The notes beneath the pieces were generated by a model. The model was not told where the DNA came from. It made no database searches and saw only the letters and a program-made list of their open reading frames with translations. 5,177 nt of DNA from Actinomycetes bacterium. GTDB taxonomy: Bacteria > Actinomycetota > Actinomycetes > Mycobacteriales > Micromonosporaceae. How positions within the stretch are numbered: position 1 is the stretch's first letter; every line of letters starts with the position of its first letter. The translations under genes and the position numbers were made by a program. Positions 1-5,177 of this stretch are shown here, piece after piece. The DNA lies in the NCBI GenBank assembly GCA_021793335.1, contig JAJYSW010000230.1, positions 1 through 5,177 on the forward strand. The letters are read 5' to 3'.

Positions 1-30
1 AACCGATGCTGGCGGGGGGCCAGGGCTGAC

Positions 31-882
31 ATGGCGCGGCTGTTGACGTCGAGCGACATCCGGGCGCTGTCCAAGGGGTTGGGCATTCAGCCGACGAAGA
101 AATGGGGCCAGAACTTCGTCGTCGACGCCAATACCGTGCGCCGTATCGCCGCCGCGGCCGATCTCGGCGGCGACGACGTGGTCATGGAGGTCGGCCCGGG
201 CCTGGGTTCGCTGACGTTGGCGCTGATCGAGACCGCCAGGCGCGTCATCGCCGTCGAGATCGATCCGAAGCTCGCACTCGCGCTGCCCACCACGGTCGCG
301 CACCGCGCCCCCGAGGAGCATGAGCGTCTCACCGTCGTCGAGGCCGACGCCGCCCGCATCGAGGCCGATCGGCTGCCCGAGCCGCCGACGGCACTGGTCG
401 CGAACCTGCCGTACAACGTCGCCGTCCCGGTGGTGCTGCACGCCTTGGAGACGTTCCCGTCGATCGCGAAGGGCCTGGTCATGGTCCAAAGCGAGGTCGG
501 CGATCGGCTTACGGCCTCGCCGGGGTCCAAGATCTATGGCGCTCCCAGCGTCAAAATGGCCTGGTACGCGAAGGCCAGGCGCGCCGGCTCGGTCTCGGCC
601 AAGGTGTTCTGGCCGGTGCCGAACGTGGCCAGTGGGCTCGTGGCCTTCGATCGCATCCCTTCGCCCGAGGCGAACCGCGTCGAGGTCTTCGCCGCCGTGG
701 ACGCGGCCTTCGGTCAGCGCCGCAAGATGCTCCGGCAGGCGCTCAAGGGCTGGGCGGGCTCGGTCGCGAAGGCCGAGGAAATCATGCGTCTTGCTCAGAT
801 CGAACCCACACGGCGGGGTGAGTCGTTGGACATTGCGGAGTTCATCGCTCTCGCCGATGCCAAGGAGGCCGTGAATGAATGA
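31..882 (+). CDS. rsmA: 16S rRNA (adenine1518-N6/adenine1519-N6)-dimethyltransferase RsmA (KsgA)
   Basis: This enzyme uses S-adenosylmethionine to dimethylate two adjacent adenines in the 3'-end hairpin of 16S rRNA, a late step in cytoplasmic 30S subunit maturation; its loss classically gives kasugamycin resistance. The 283-residue protein has the usual family length. Visible motifs in order: GQNFVVD (residues 26-32); the SAM-binding glycine loop EVGPGLGS (53-60); the acidic ribose-contact segment EID (76-78); the catalytic NLPYN motif (125-129); the actinobacterial-looking stretch PGSKIYGAPSVK (164-175); FWPVPNVASG (193-202); and the C-terminal FGQRRK (227-232) and RRGESLD (261-267) segments. 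The ATG at 31 has AGGG at 22-25 with 5-nt spacing and places the N-terminus where actinobacterial homologues begin; the frame stays open to the window edge, so a longer form is not formally excluded. It overlaps ispE by 8 nt. No motif is missing. Identity is very secure. Confidence 0.97.
   Translation: MARLLTSSDIRALSKGLGIQPTKKWGQNFVVDANTVRRIAAAADLGGDDVVMEVGPGLGSLTLALIETARRVIAVEIDPKLALALPTTVAHRAPEEHERLTVVEADAARIEADRLPEPPTALVANLPYNVAVPVVLHALETFPSIAKGLVMVQSEVGDRLTASPGSKIYGAPSVKMAWYAKARRAGSVSAKVFWPVPNVASGLVAFDRIPSPEANRVEVFAAVDAAFGQRRKMLRQALKGWAGSVAKAEEIMRLAQIEPTRRGESLDIAEFIALADAKEAVNE
862..868 (+). promoter_or_regulatory. Ribosome binding site of ispE inside the rsmA 3' end
   Basis: The sequence AAGGAGG is a full match to the anti-Shine-Dalgarno core and lies 6 nt before the ATG at 875. 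It is the strongest ribosome binding site in the plus-strand half. It picks this ATG over the overlapping out-of-frame ATG at 879. Because it sits within translated rsmA sequence, ispE translation may be coupled to rsmA, but the site is strong enough for independent initiation too. Confidence 0.8.
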
Positions 883-1819
883 GCAGAGCAGCGGGCAGGC
901 GGCGTCCGCCGTGCGAAGCGCGGCCGTGACCGTGGACGTGCCCGCCAAGATCAACCCGCACCTGGGGGTGGGCGATGCCCGCGCCGACGGCTACCACGCG
1001 CTGTCGACGGTGTACCAGTCGATCTCGCTGTACGACACGATCACCGTGGAGCGGCGGGAGGAACCGGGCATCGAGTTGTCCGTCTCCGGCGAGGGCGCAG
1101 GGATCCTGCCGACCTGCGACGAGAATCTGGCGGCTCGGGCCGCGAAGCTCATGGCGATCTACGGGGGCGTGGAGCCCGCCGTGCGCCTCCACCTGAATAA
1201 ACGCATCCCGGTCGCGGGCGGCCTGGCGGGCGGTTCGGCCGATGCCGCCGCTGCGCTGGTCGCCTGTTCCCGGTTGTGGGGGATCGAGATCGGCGACGCC
1301 GAACTGCACCGTCTCGCCGCGGGGCTCGGTTCCGACGTGCCGTTCTGCCTCAAGGGCGGGACGGCGGTCGGTTCGGGCCGCGGCGAGGAGCTGCGGCATG
1401 TCGATTCGCTCGGCACGTGGCATTGGGTGGTGGCCACGACGGACATGCAGATTTCGACACCGGAGTGCTTCAAGGAGGTCGATCGGCTGCGGGAGGACGG
1501 CATCGGGCGTTTCTCCTCGGACGTCGAGCCGATCGTGCAGGCGTTCGAGGCGGGTGTCGGCGCCGAGGAGTTGGCGCACCTGCTGGTCAACGACATGGAG
1601 GCCGCGGCGGTGAGTCTGCGCCCGCAGCTCGCTTCGCTCATGCACGGCGGCCTGGCGGAGGGCGCTTTGGCCGCGCACGTCTCGGGCTCGGGCCCGACGG
1701 TCCTGTTCCTGGCCTCGGACATGAAGCATTCGGTGGCGTTGGCGCGGCGGCTGCGGATGCGCGGCGGCGCGCGGAGTATCCACCTCGCTCGGGGGCCGGT
1801 GCCGGGGCCGGCCGCCTGA
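875..1819 (+). CDS. ispE: 4-diphosphocytidyl-2-C-methyl-D-erythritol kinase IspE
   Basis: This cytoplasmic GHMP-superfamily kinase phosphorylates CDP-methylerythritol at the 2-hydroxyl using ATP, the fourth step of the MEP pathway to isopentenyl diphosphate. The 314-residue length fits actinobacterial IspE. Three family motifs are visible: PAKIN with the catalytic lysine at residue 25, followed by RADGYH (36-41); the glycine-rich ATP loop PVAGGLAGGSADAA (112-125); and the C-terminal SGSGPT (270-275). The catalytic aspartate is D154 in GSDVPF. The usual leucine after PAKIN is proline here (NPHLGVG), a mild variation. The ATG at 875 was chosen for its strong ribosome binding site; the first 17 or so residues are an unconserved tail. 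The gene overlaps rsmA by 8 nt, so co-transcription is very likely, and it is followed immediately by a hairpin. The rsmA-ispE pair is a recurrent actinobacterial arrangement without an evident biochemical link. Confidence 0.97.
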   Translation: MNEQSSGQAASAVRSAAVTVDVPAKINPHLGVGDARADGYHALSTVYQSISLYDTITVERREEPGIELSVSGEGAGILPTCDENLAARAAKLMAIYGGVEPAVRLHLNKRIPVAGGLAGGSADAAAALVACSRLWGIEIGDAELHRLAAGLGSDVPFCLKGGTAVGSGRGEELRHVDSLGTWHWVVATTDMQISTPECFKEVDRLREDGIGRFSSDVEPIVQAFEAGVGAEELAHLLVNDMEAAAVSLRPQLASLMHGGLAEGALAAHVSGSGPTVLFLASDMKHSVALARRLRMRGGARSIHLARGPVPGPAA

Positions 1820-1844
1820 GCGCCGCCGCGTCTTTCGGCGGCGC
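1820..1844 (+). terminator. Candidate intrinsic hairpin terminator after ispE
   Basis: Starting at the base after the ispE stop codon, GCGCCGCCG (1820-1828) pairs perfectly with CGGCGGCGC (1836-1844), a 9-bp all-GC stem with a 7-nt loop, CGTCTTT. No T-run follows on the plus strand, so this is not a canonical rho-independent terminator. Hairpins without U-tracts are common at gene ends in high-GC actinobacteria, so termination or 3'-end protection is plausible but inferred. The structure overlaps the other hairpin at 1833-1851. Confidence 0.5.
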
Positions 1845-1851
1845 GCCGAAA
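1833..1851 (-). terminator. Candidate hairpin downstream of coaX, overlapping the ispE hairpin
   Basis: TTTCGGCG (1833-1840) pairs with CGCCGAAA (1844-1851), an 8-bp stem with a 3-nt loop. On the minus strand it begins 8 nt after the coaX stop codon. Its left arm shares bases with the right arm and loop of the 1820-1844 hairpin, so a single transcript can form only one of the two. No T-tract follows on the minus strand. It is assigned to coaX by position only. Confidence 0.4.
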
Positions 1852-1859
1852 CGGCCCGT

Positions 1860-2621
1860 TCAGATGTTGCGGGCGAAGATCATTCGCAGGCCGTGGAGGG
1901 TCAGGTTCGGCTCGTAGTGCGTGACGGTGTCGCACTGTTCGATCACCATGGGGGCGAGGCCGCCGGTGGCCACCACGGCGGTCGGCTCCGTCACCAGTTC
2001 CTCGGTGATGCGCCGCACCAATCCGTCGACCTGGCCTGCGGTGCCGTACACCATGCCCGATTGGAGGCATTCCACGGTGTTCTTGCCGATGACGCTGCGC
2101 GGCTTGAGCAGGGGGATCTTCAGCAGGTTGGCCGCGCGGGCGGCGAGCGCGTCGATCGAGATCTCGACGCCCGGCGCGAACGCCCCGCCGAGGAAATCAC
2201 CGTGTTCGGAGATCACGTCTATGTTGGTCGAGGTACCGAAGTCGACGGTGATGCACGGCCCGCCGTAGAGGTGGTAGGCCGCGTGGGTGTTCGCGATGCG
2301 GTCGGGGCCGGCCTCCTTCGGGTTGTCGATGCTCAGACGCACCCCGGTCTTGACGCCCGGTGCGATGGCCACGAAGTGCGCGTGCGGGTAGTAGCGCTGG
2401 GCCATCCGCTCGACTTCGGCGGTCTGCTGCGGCACCGTCGATGACAGGGCGATGCCGGTCAGGTCGAGGCCGTGGCCGTCGAGCAGCGCGCGGAACGTCA
2501 GGCCGAGCTCGTCGGCGGTGGCGTTCGGGTCGGTCCTGGTACGCCAGGACTGCTTGAGGTCGTCGCCCTCGAACAGGGCCAGCACCGTGTTGGTGTTGCC
2601 GACGTCGACGCACAGCAGCAT
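1860..2621 (-). CDS. coaX: Type III pantothenate kinase CoaX
   Basis: CoaX phosphorylates pantothenate with ATP, the first step of coenzyme A synthesis. Type III enzymes belong to the ASKHA fold, typically need a monovalent cation and escape feedback inhibition by CoA. Counting from the ATG at 2621 the protein has 253 residues, normal for the family. It opens with the phosphate-binding DVGNTN loop (6-11), then GPDRIAN (105-111) carrying the conserved catalytic aspartate D107, VDFGTST (126-132) and the glycine/proline stretch GGAFAPGVEIS (145-155). The usual GADR is GPDR here, with the key D and R kept. I prefer the ATG at 2621: homologues begin at MLLxxDVGNT, and GGAGGA lies just upstream. 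The alternative ATG at 2645 adds eight residues (MTGPVEDR) and would overlap the nadC stop as ATGA. It is the last gene of nadB-nadC-coaX and converges on ispE. Confidence 0.95.
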   Translation of the reverse strand: MLLCVDVGNTNTVLALFEGDDLKQSWRTRTDPNATADELGLTFRALLDGHGLDLTGIALSSTVPQQTAEVERMAQRYYPHAHFVAIAPGVKTGVRLSIDNPKEAGPDRIANTHAAYHLYGGPCITVDFGTSTNIDVISEHGDFLGGAFAPGVEISIDALAARAANLLKIPLLKPRSVIGKNTVECLQSGMVYGTAGQVDGLVRRITEELVTEPTAVVATGGLAPMVIEQCDTVTHYEPNLTLHGLRMIFARNI

Positions 2622-2625
2622 GCGG

Positions 2626-2631
2626 TCCTCC
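2626..2631 (-). promoter_or_regulatory. Ribosome binding site supporting the coaX start at 2621
   Basis: On the minus strand GGAGGA ends 4 nt before the ATG at 2621, so its GGAGG core is 5 nt away. The rival start at 2645 has only a weak purine run (GAAGA) directly against it. With the conserved family N-terminus, this site favours the shorter coaX product. It lies between the nadC stop codon and the preferred coaX start. Confidence 0.65.
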
Positions 2632-2641
2632 ACGGGTCCGG

Positions 2642-3523
2642 TCATTCTTCGAAGTCCAACCCGATGTCCAGAATGGGCGATGAATGTGTCAGGGCCCCGA
2701 CCGACACGAAGTCGGCGCCGGCGGCGGCATAGTCGACGACGGTCCCGAGGGTGATGGTCCCGGTCGCCTCCAGTTGGGCCCGGCCGTCGACGGCCTCGAC
2801 CACTTCACCCAACTCCTTGGGGCTCATGTTGTCGCACAGCAGGAACGTCGCCCCTACGGCGACGGCCTCCAGGGCCTCTTCGAGCGTCTCGACCTCGACC
2901 TGGACGTCGACGTCGGGCTCGGCCGAGCGCACCGCGCGATAGGCGGCGGACACCGATCCGGCCGCCTCCTTGTGGTTGTCCTTGATCATGGCGACGTCAT
3001 AGAGACCGAACCGCTTGTTCTCGCCGCCGCCCACGCGCACCGCGTACTTCTCCAGGGCCCGCAGTCCCGGCGTGGTCTTGCGCGTGTCGAGGACGGCCGT
3101 CTTCCAGTCGGCGAGGAGGTCGGCGAAGCGCCGCGTGTGCGTGGCGATGCCGCTGAGGCGGCACAGCAGGTTGAGCGCGGTGCGCTCGGCCCCGAGCAGG
3201 TCGCGGGTGCGGCCGGCGATGCGCGCGAGCTGCCGCCCTGCGCCGATGCGGGCGCCTTCTCCCGCGAGGTAGGTGAATTCGATGTCGCCGGGCATCGCCT
3301 CGAAGACGGCGTGGGCGACGGGCAGTCCGGCCAGGACGCCTTCGGCGCGCGAGGTCAGGACGACGACGGAGGTGTGCTCAGGCCCGAAGACGGAGGCCGC
3401 GGTGACGTCGCGGCGCTCGGGTGAGAGGTCTTCGTCGAGATAGCTCTCGACGGCGGCGCGCACGTCCCGCGGGTCGAGGCCGCCGGCCACGAGCCGCGCT
3501 TCGACGTTCCAATCCTCGCTCAT
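2642..3523 (-). CDS. nadC: Nicotinate-nucleotide pyrophosphorylase (carboxylating), quinolinate phosphoribosyltransferase NadC
   Basis: NadC condenses quinolinate with PRPP and decarboxylates the product to nicotinate mononucleotide, where the de novo route enters NAD synthesis. The protein has 293 residues, close to the usual 280-290. An N-terminal sandwich domain (about 15-125) includes ERTALNLL (113-120) with the arginine that reaches the partner subunit's active site in characterised homologues. The barrel carries DTRKTTPG (146-153), EKYAVRVGGG (158-167), KDNH (181-184), the strand VEVET (209-213), CDNM (230-233) and GALTHSSP (276-283). Two positions differ from the usual pattern. The His of NHR is Lys (K170, in ENKR). 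The usual SGG/SGN phosphate-loop motif reads TGT (254-256). Everything else looks functional. The start is well supported: ATG overlaps the nadB stop as ATGA and GGGAG lies 5 nt upstream. Its substrate comes from NadB plus a NadA not in this window. Confidence 0.97.
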   Translation of the reverse strand: MSEDWNVEARLVAGGLDPRDVRAAVESYLDEDLSPERRDVTAASVFGPEHTSVVVLTSRAEGVLAGLPVAHAVFEAMPGDIEFTYLAGEGARIGAGRQLARIAGRTRDLLGAERTALNLLCRLSGIATHTRRFADLLADWKTAVLDTRKTTPGLRALEKYAVRVGGGENKRFGLYDVAMIKDNHKEAAGSVSAAYRAVRSAEPDVDVQVEVETLEEALEAVAVGATFLLCDNMSPKELGEVVEAVDGRAQLEATGTITLGTVVDYAAAGADFVSVGALTHSSPILDIGLDFEE

Positions 3524-5177
3524 ACGGACTCCCAGGTGGTGTTGAGCTCCCCGTCGGGGCTGATGGACAAGTGGAGATGTCCGAGCCAGTCATCGGACGT
3601 CTCGGGGTGGTCCTCGCGCCAGTGGCTGCCGCGGGTCTCGCGGCGGCAGTGCGCGGCGGCGGTCAGGGCCACGGCGACGGTGAGGAGGTTCGTGGCCTCC
3701 CAGGTGGCCGGGCGGGGCCGACCGGAGACGTTGTCTCCCAGAGCGGTCAGCTTCTCGGCGGTGGCTTCGAGGCTCTCGGCCGTGCGCAGGACTCCCGCGC
3801 CGGCGGTCATCGCGTCCTGGAGCGGTGCACGCGAGGTCGTCGAGCAGACCCACCCTTCGGTGTCGGGCGCTTCGGGCACACCGGGGTCGGGCTTGTGCTC
3901 GGCGATGTCGGCGGCGATCCGGTGAGTGAACACGAGCGCTTCCAGCAGCGAGTTCGACGCGAGCCGGTTGGCGCCGTGCAGGCCCGTGCAGGCGGCTTCG
4001 CCGGCGGCGTACAGCCCGGGGACGGTGGTGCGGCCGCGCAGGTCGGTGCGGACGCCGCCGGAGGCGTAATGCGCGGCGGGCGCGACGGGGATGAGGTCGC
4101 TCACCGGGTCGATGCCCAGGGCCCGGCAGGAGCCGGTGACGGTCGGGAAACGCTCTTCGAGCATGGTGCGGCCGAGATGGCGGGCGTCGAGCCACACGTG
4201 CGGGCTGCCTTCGGCCCTCATGCGGGAGGTGGCGGCCTTGGCGACGACGTCGCGCGGCGCGAGTTCGGCGAGTTCGTGGACGCCGAGCATGAACCGCTCG
4301 CCGGAGTGGTCGCGCAAGTGGGCGCCTTCGCCGCGGATCGCCTCGGTGACCAGCGGCTGCCTGCCGCGGCGCGGGCCCGAGCCGTGTTCCTCACCGTTGA
4401 GGTACAGCGCCGTCGGGTGGAACTGGACGAATTCGAGGTCGGTGACGTCGGCCCCCGCTCGCAGCGCCAGGGCCACGCCGTCGCCGATGGACACCGAAGG
4501 GTTCGTCGTCGACTGGTAGATCTGCCCCATGCCGCCGGTGGCGAGCACGACCGCACGGGCCTCGACGCCGCCGACACCGTGCTCGACGCCTTCGCCGAGA
4601 ACGTGGAGGCTCACGCCCGCCGCTCGTCCGGCGTGGTCGACGAGCAGATCGAGGACCATGGCGTTCTCGATGATGCGAATCCACGGATCGCGCAGGACGG
4701 CCTCGTGGAGCGCGCGCTGGATCTCGGCGCCGGTGGCGTCGCCGCCGGCGTGGACGATGCGCCGTGCGCGGTGCCCGCCCTCACGGGTGAGCTGGAGTGA
4801 GCCGTCGGCGTGGCGGTCGAATCTCGCGCCGGTGTGGATGAGATCGGCGATCCTGTCGGGGCCTTCGGTGACGGTCACGTCGACCGAGGCCGGGTCGCAC
4901 AGGCCCACGCCCGCGATCTGCGTGTCGCGGGCGTGGGCCTCGGGCGTGTCGAGCGGGTCGAGCACGGCGGCGACTCCGCCCTGCGCCCACCGCGTCGAAC
5001 CGTCGTCGATGTGGACCTTGGTGACCACGGTGACGTGGAACCCGGCTTGGCGGAGATTGAGTGCGCAGGTGAGCCCGGCGACGCCGGAGCCGATGACGCA
5101 CACGTCGGTGGTCTCGGTCCAGGACGGGGCCCCGGCCCGCAGCCGCCGCGGTAGACGCGGCAGCGGCGGTGACCGCC
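3520..5177 (-). CDS. nadB: L-aspartate oxidase NadB, 5' end beyond the window
   Basis: NadB is a soluble FAD enzyme that oxidises L-aspartate to iminoaspartate, the first step of de novo NAD synthesis, with oxygen or fumarate as acceptor; it is related to the succinate dehydrogenase flavoprotein. At least 551 residues are encoded. Counting from the GTG at 5103, landmarks are: the FAD loop GSGVAG (5-10), GSTRWAQGG (35-43), REGGH (107-111), HAGGDATG (118-125), ATGGMGQIY (188-196), QFHPTAL (227-233), RGEGAHL (257-263, with the arginine catalytic in E. coli NadB), APRD (282-285), AAHYASGG (343-350) and HGANRLASNSLLE (376-388). The C-terminal helical domain ends near RRETRGSHW (487-495). The GTG at 5103 is an unlikely start: it falls in the first FAD-binding strand, lacks a ribosome binding site, and 24 upstream codons continue the frame to the edge. 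First gene seen of nadB-nadC-coaX; ends in an ATGA overlap with nadC. Confidence 0.96.
   Translation of the reverse strand, partial: RSPPLPRLPRRLRAGAPSWTETTDVCVIGSGVAGLTCALNLRQAGFHVTVVTKVHIDDGSTRWAQGGVAAVLDPLDTPEAHARDTQIAGVGLCDPASVDVTVTEGPDRIADLIHTGARFDRHADGSLQLTREGGHRARRIVHAGGDATGAEIQRALHEAVLRDPWIRIIENAMVLDLLVDHAGRAAGVSLHVLGEGVEHGVGGVEARAVVLATGGMGQIYQSTTNPSVSIGDGVALALRAGADVTDLEFVQFHPTALYLNGEEHGSGPRRGRQPLVTEAIRGEGAHLRDHSGERFMLGVHELAELAPRDVVAKAATSRMRAEGSPHVWLDARHLGRTMLEERFPTVTGSCRALGIDPVSDLIPVAPAAHYASGGVRTDLRGRTTVPGLYAAGEAACTGLHGANRLASNSLLEALVFTHRIAADIAEHKPDPGVPEAPDTEGWVCSTTSRAPLQDAMTAGAGVLRTAESLEATAEKLTALGDNVSGRPRPATWEATNLLTVAVALTAAAHCRRETRGSHWREDHPETSDDWLGHLHLSISPDGELNTTWESV
3529..3533 (-). 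promoter_or_regulatory. Ribosome binding site of nadC within the nadB 3' end
   Basis: On the minus strand GGGAG lies 5 nt before the nadC ATG, inside the last codons of nadB. With the ATGA stop/start overlap it suggests termination-reinitiation coupling between nadB and nadC, helped by direct ribosome binding. Confidence 0.6.

Noticed and set aside
1..29. A possible 3' end of an upstream gene: frame 3 reads PMLAGGQG and stops with TGA at 27-29, 1 nt before the rsmA ATG.
   Set aside because: Eight codons are too few to support a gene or identity, although a tightly packed upstream gene would fit the actinobacterial context.
842..1783. A 313-codon open frame on the minus strand opposite ispE.
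   Set aside because: Composition is Arg/His/Pro-rich with no recognisable domain, while the plus strand encodes an intact IspE with all motifs. This is a shadow frame.
1159..2070. A 303-codon minus-strand open frame spanning the ispE/coaX junction.
   Set aside because: It overlaps two real genes in other frames, has an Arg/Pro/Ala-rich product with no motif, and runs through the hairpin junction.
2888..2914. A short repetitive GTCGAC/CTCGAC-like stretch in nadC.
   Set aside because: It encodes the alternating acidic-hydrophobic barrel strand DVDVQVEVE leading into the conserved VEVET segment, so protein structure and codon bias explain it.
3421..4800. A 459-codon open frame on the plus strand, antisense to nadB and the start of nadC.
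   Set aside because: Its product is low-complexity Gly/Ala/Arg/Asp-rich with no family motif, and it lies wholly opposite strongly conserved nadB and nadC coding sequence. Long antisense frames are expected in DNA this GC-rich because stop codons are rare there.
5142..5167. An imperfect GC-rich hairpin upstream of the GTG at 5103, which could look like a leader or operator.
   Set aside because: It falls inside the apparently translated nadB N-terminus (Leu/Pro/Arg codons), and imperfect GC pairing is expected by chance in this composition.

Overview
The window is GC-rich and almost entirely coding: five long genes cover about 99% of it and only 40 bp lie between genes. Start choice, the overlapping stop/start junctions and the protein motifs all suggest a chromosomal housekeeping region of a high-GC actinobacterium. 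The RsmA, IspE, NadB, NadC and type III CoaX proteins all look actinobacterial, but the genus cannot be named from this sequence alone. I see no mobile elements, tRNA or rRNA genes, CRISPR arrays or foreign-looking DNA.

Left part, plus strand (31-1819): rsmA (16S rRNA adenine dimethyltransferase) is followed with an 8-nt overlap by ispE (CDP-methylerythritol kinase of the MEP isoprenoid pathway). The ispE start is set by a strong Shine-Dalgarno sequence inside the end of rsmA. This gene pair is common in actinobacteria.

Middle (1820-1859): a 40-bp convergent junction separates ispE from coaX. It carries two overlapping, mutually exclusive GC-rich hairpins and no T-tract. It is probably a compact bidirectional terminator.

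Right part, minus strand (5177 down to 1860): nadB (L-aspartate oxidase, 5' end off the window), nadC (quinolinate phosphoribosyltransferase) and coaX (type III pantothenate kinase) form a tight operon. The nadB/nadC junction is an ATGA overlap. The nadC/coaX junction is either an ATGA overlap or a start 24 nt further in, which I prefer. NadB makes iminoaspartate. A quinolinate synthase (NadA), not in this window, would condense it with dihydroxyacetone phosphate. NadC then makes nicotinate mononucleotide for NAD. CoaX performs the first committed step of CoA synthesis, so the operon joins two nucleotide-cofactor pathways.

I found no convincing new system. The points most worth checking are unusual residues in two conserved NadC substrate/phosphate motifs, the start sites of nadB and coaX, and the convergent hairpin junction.
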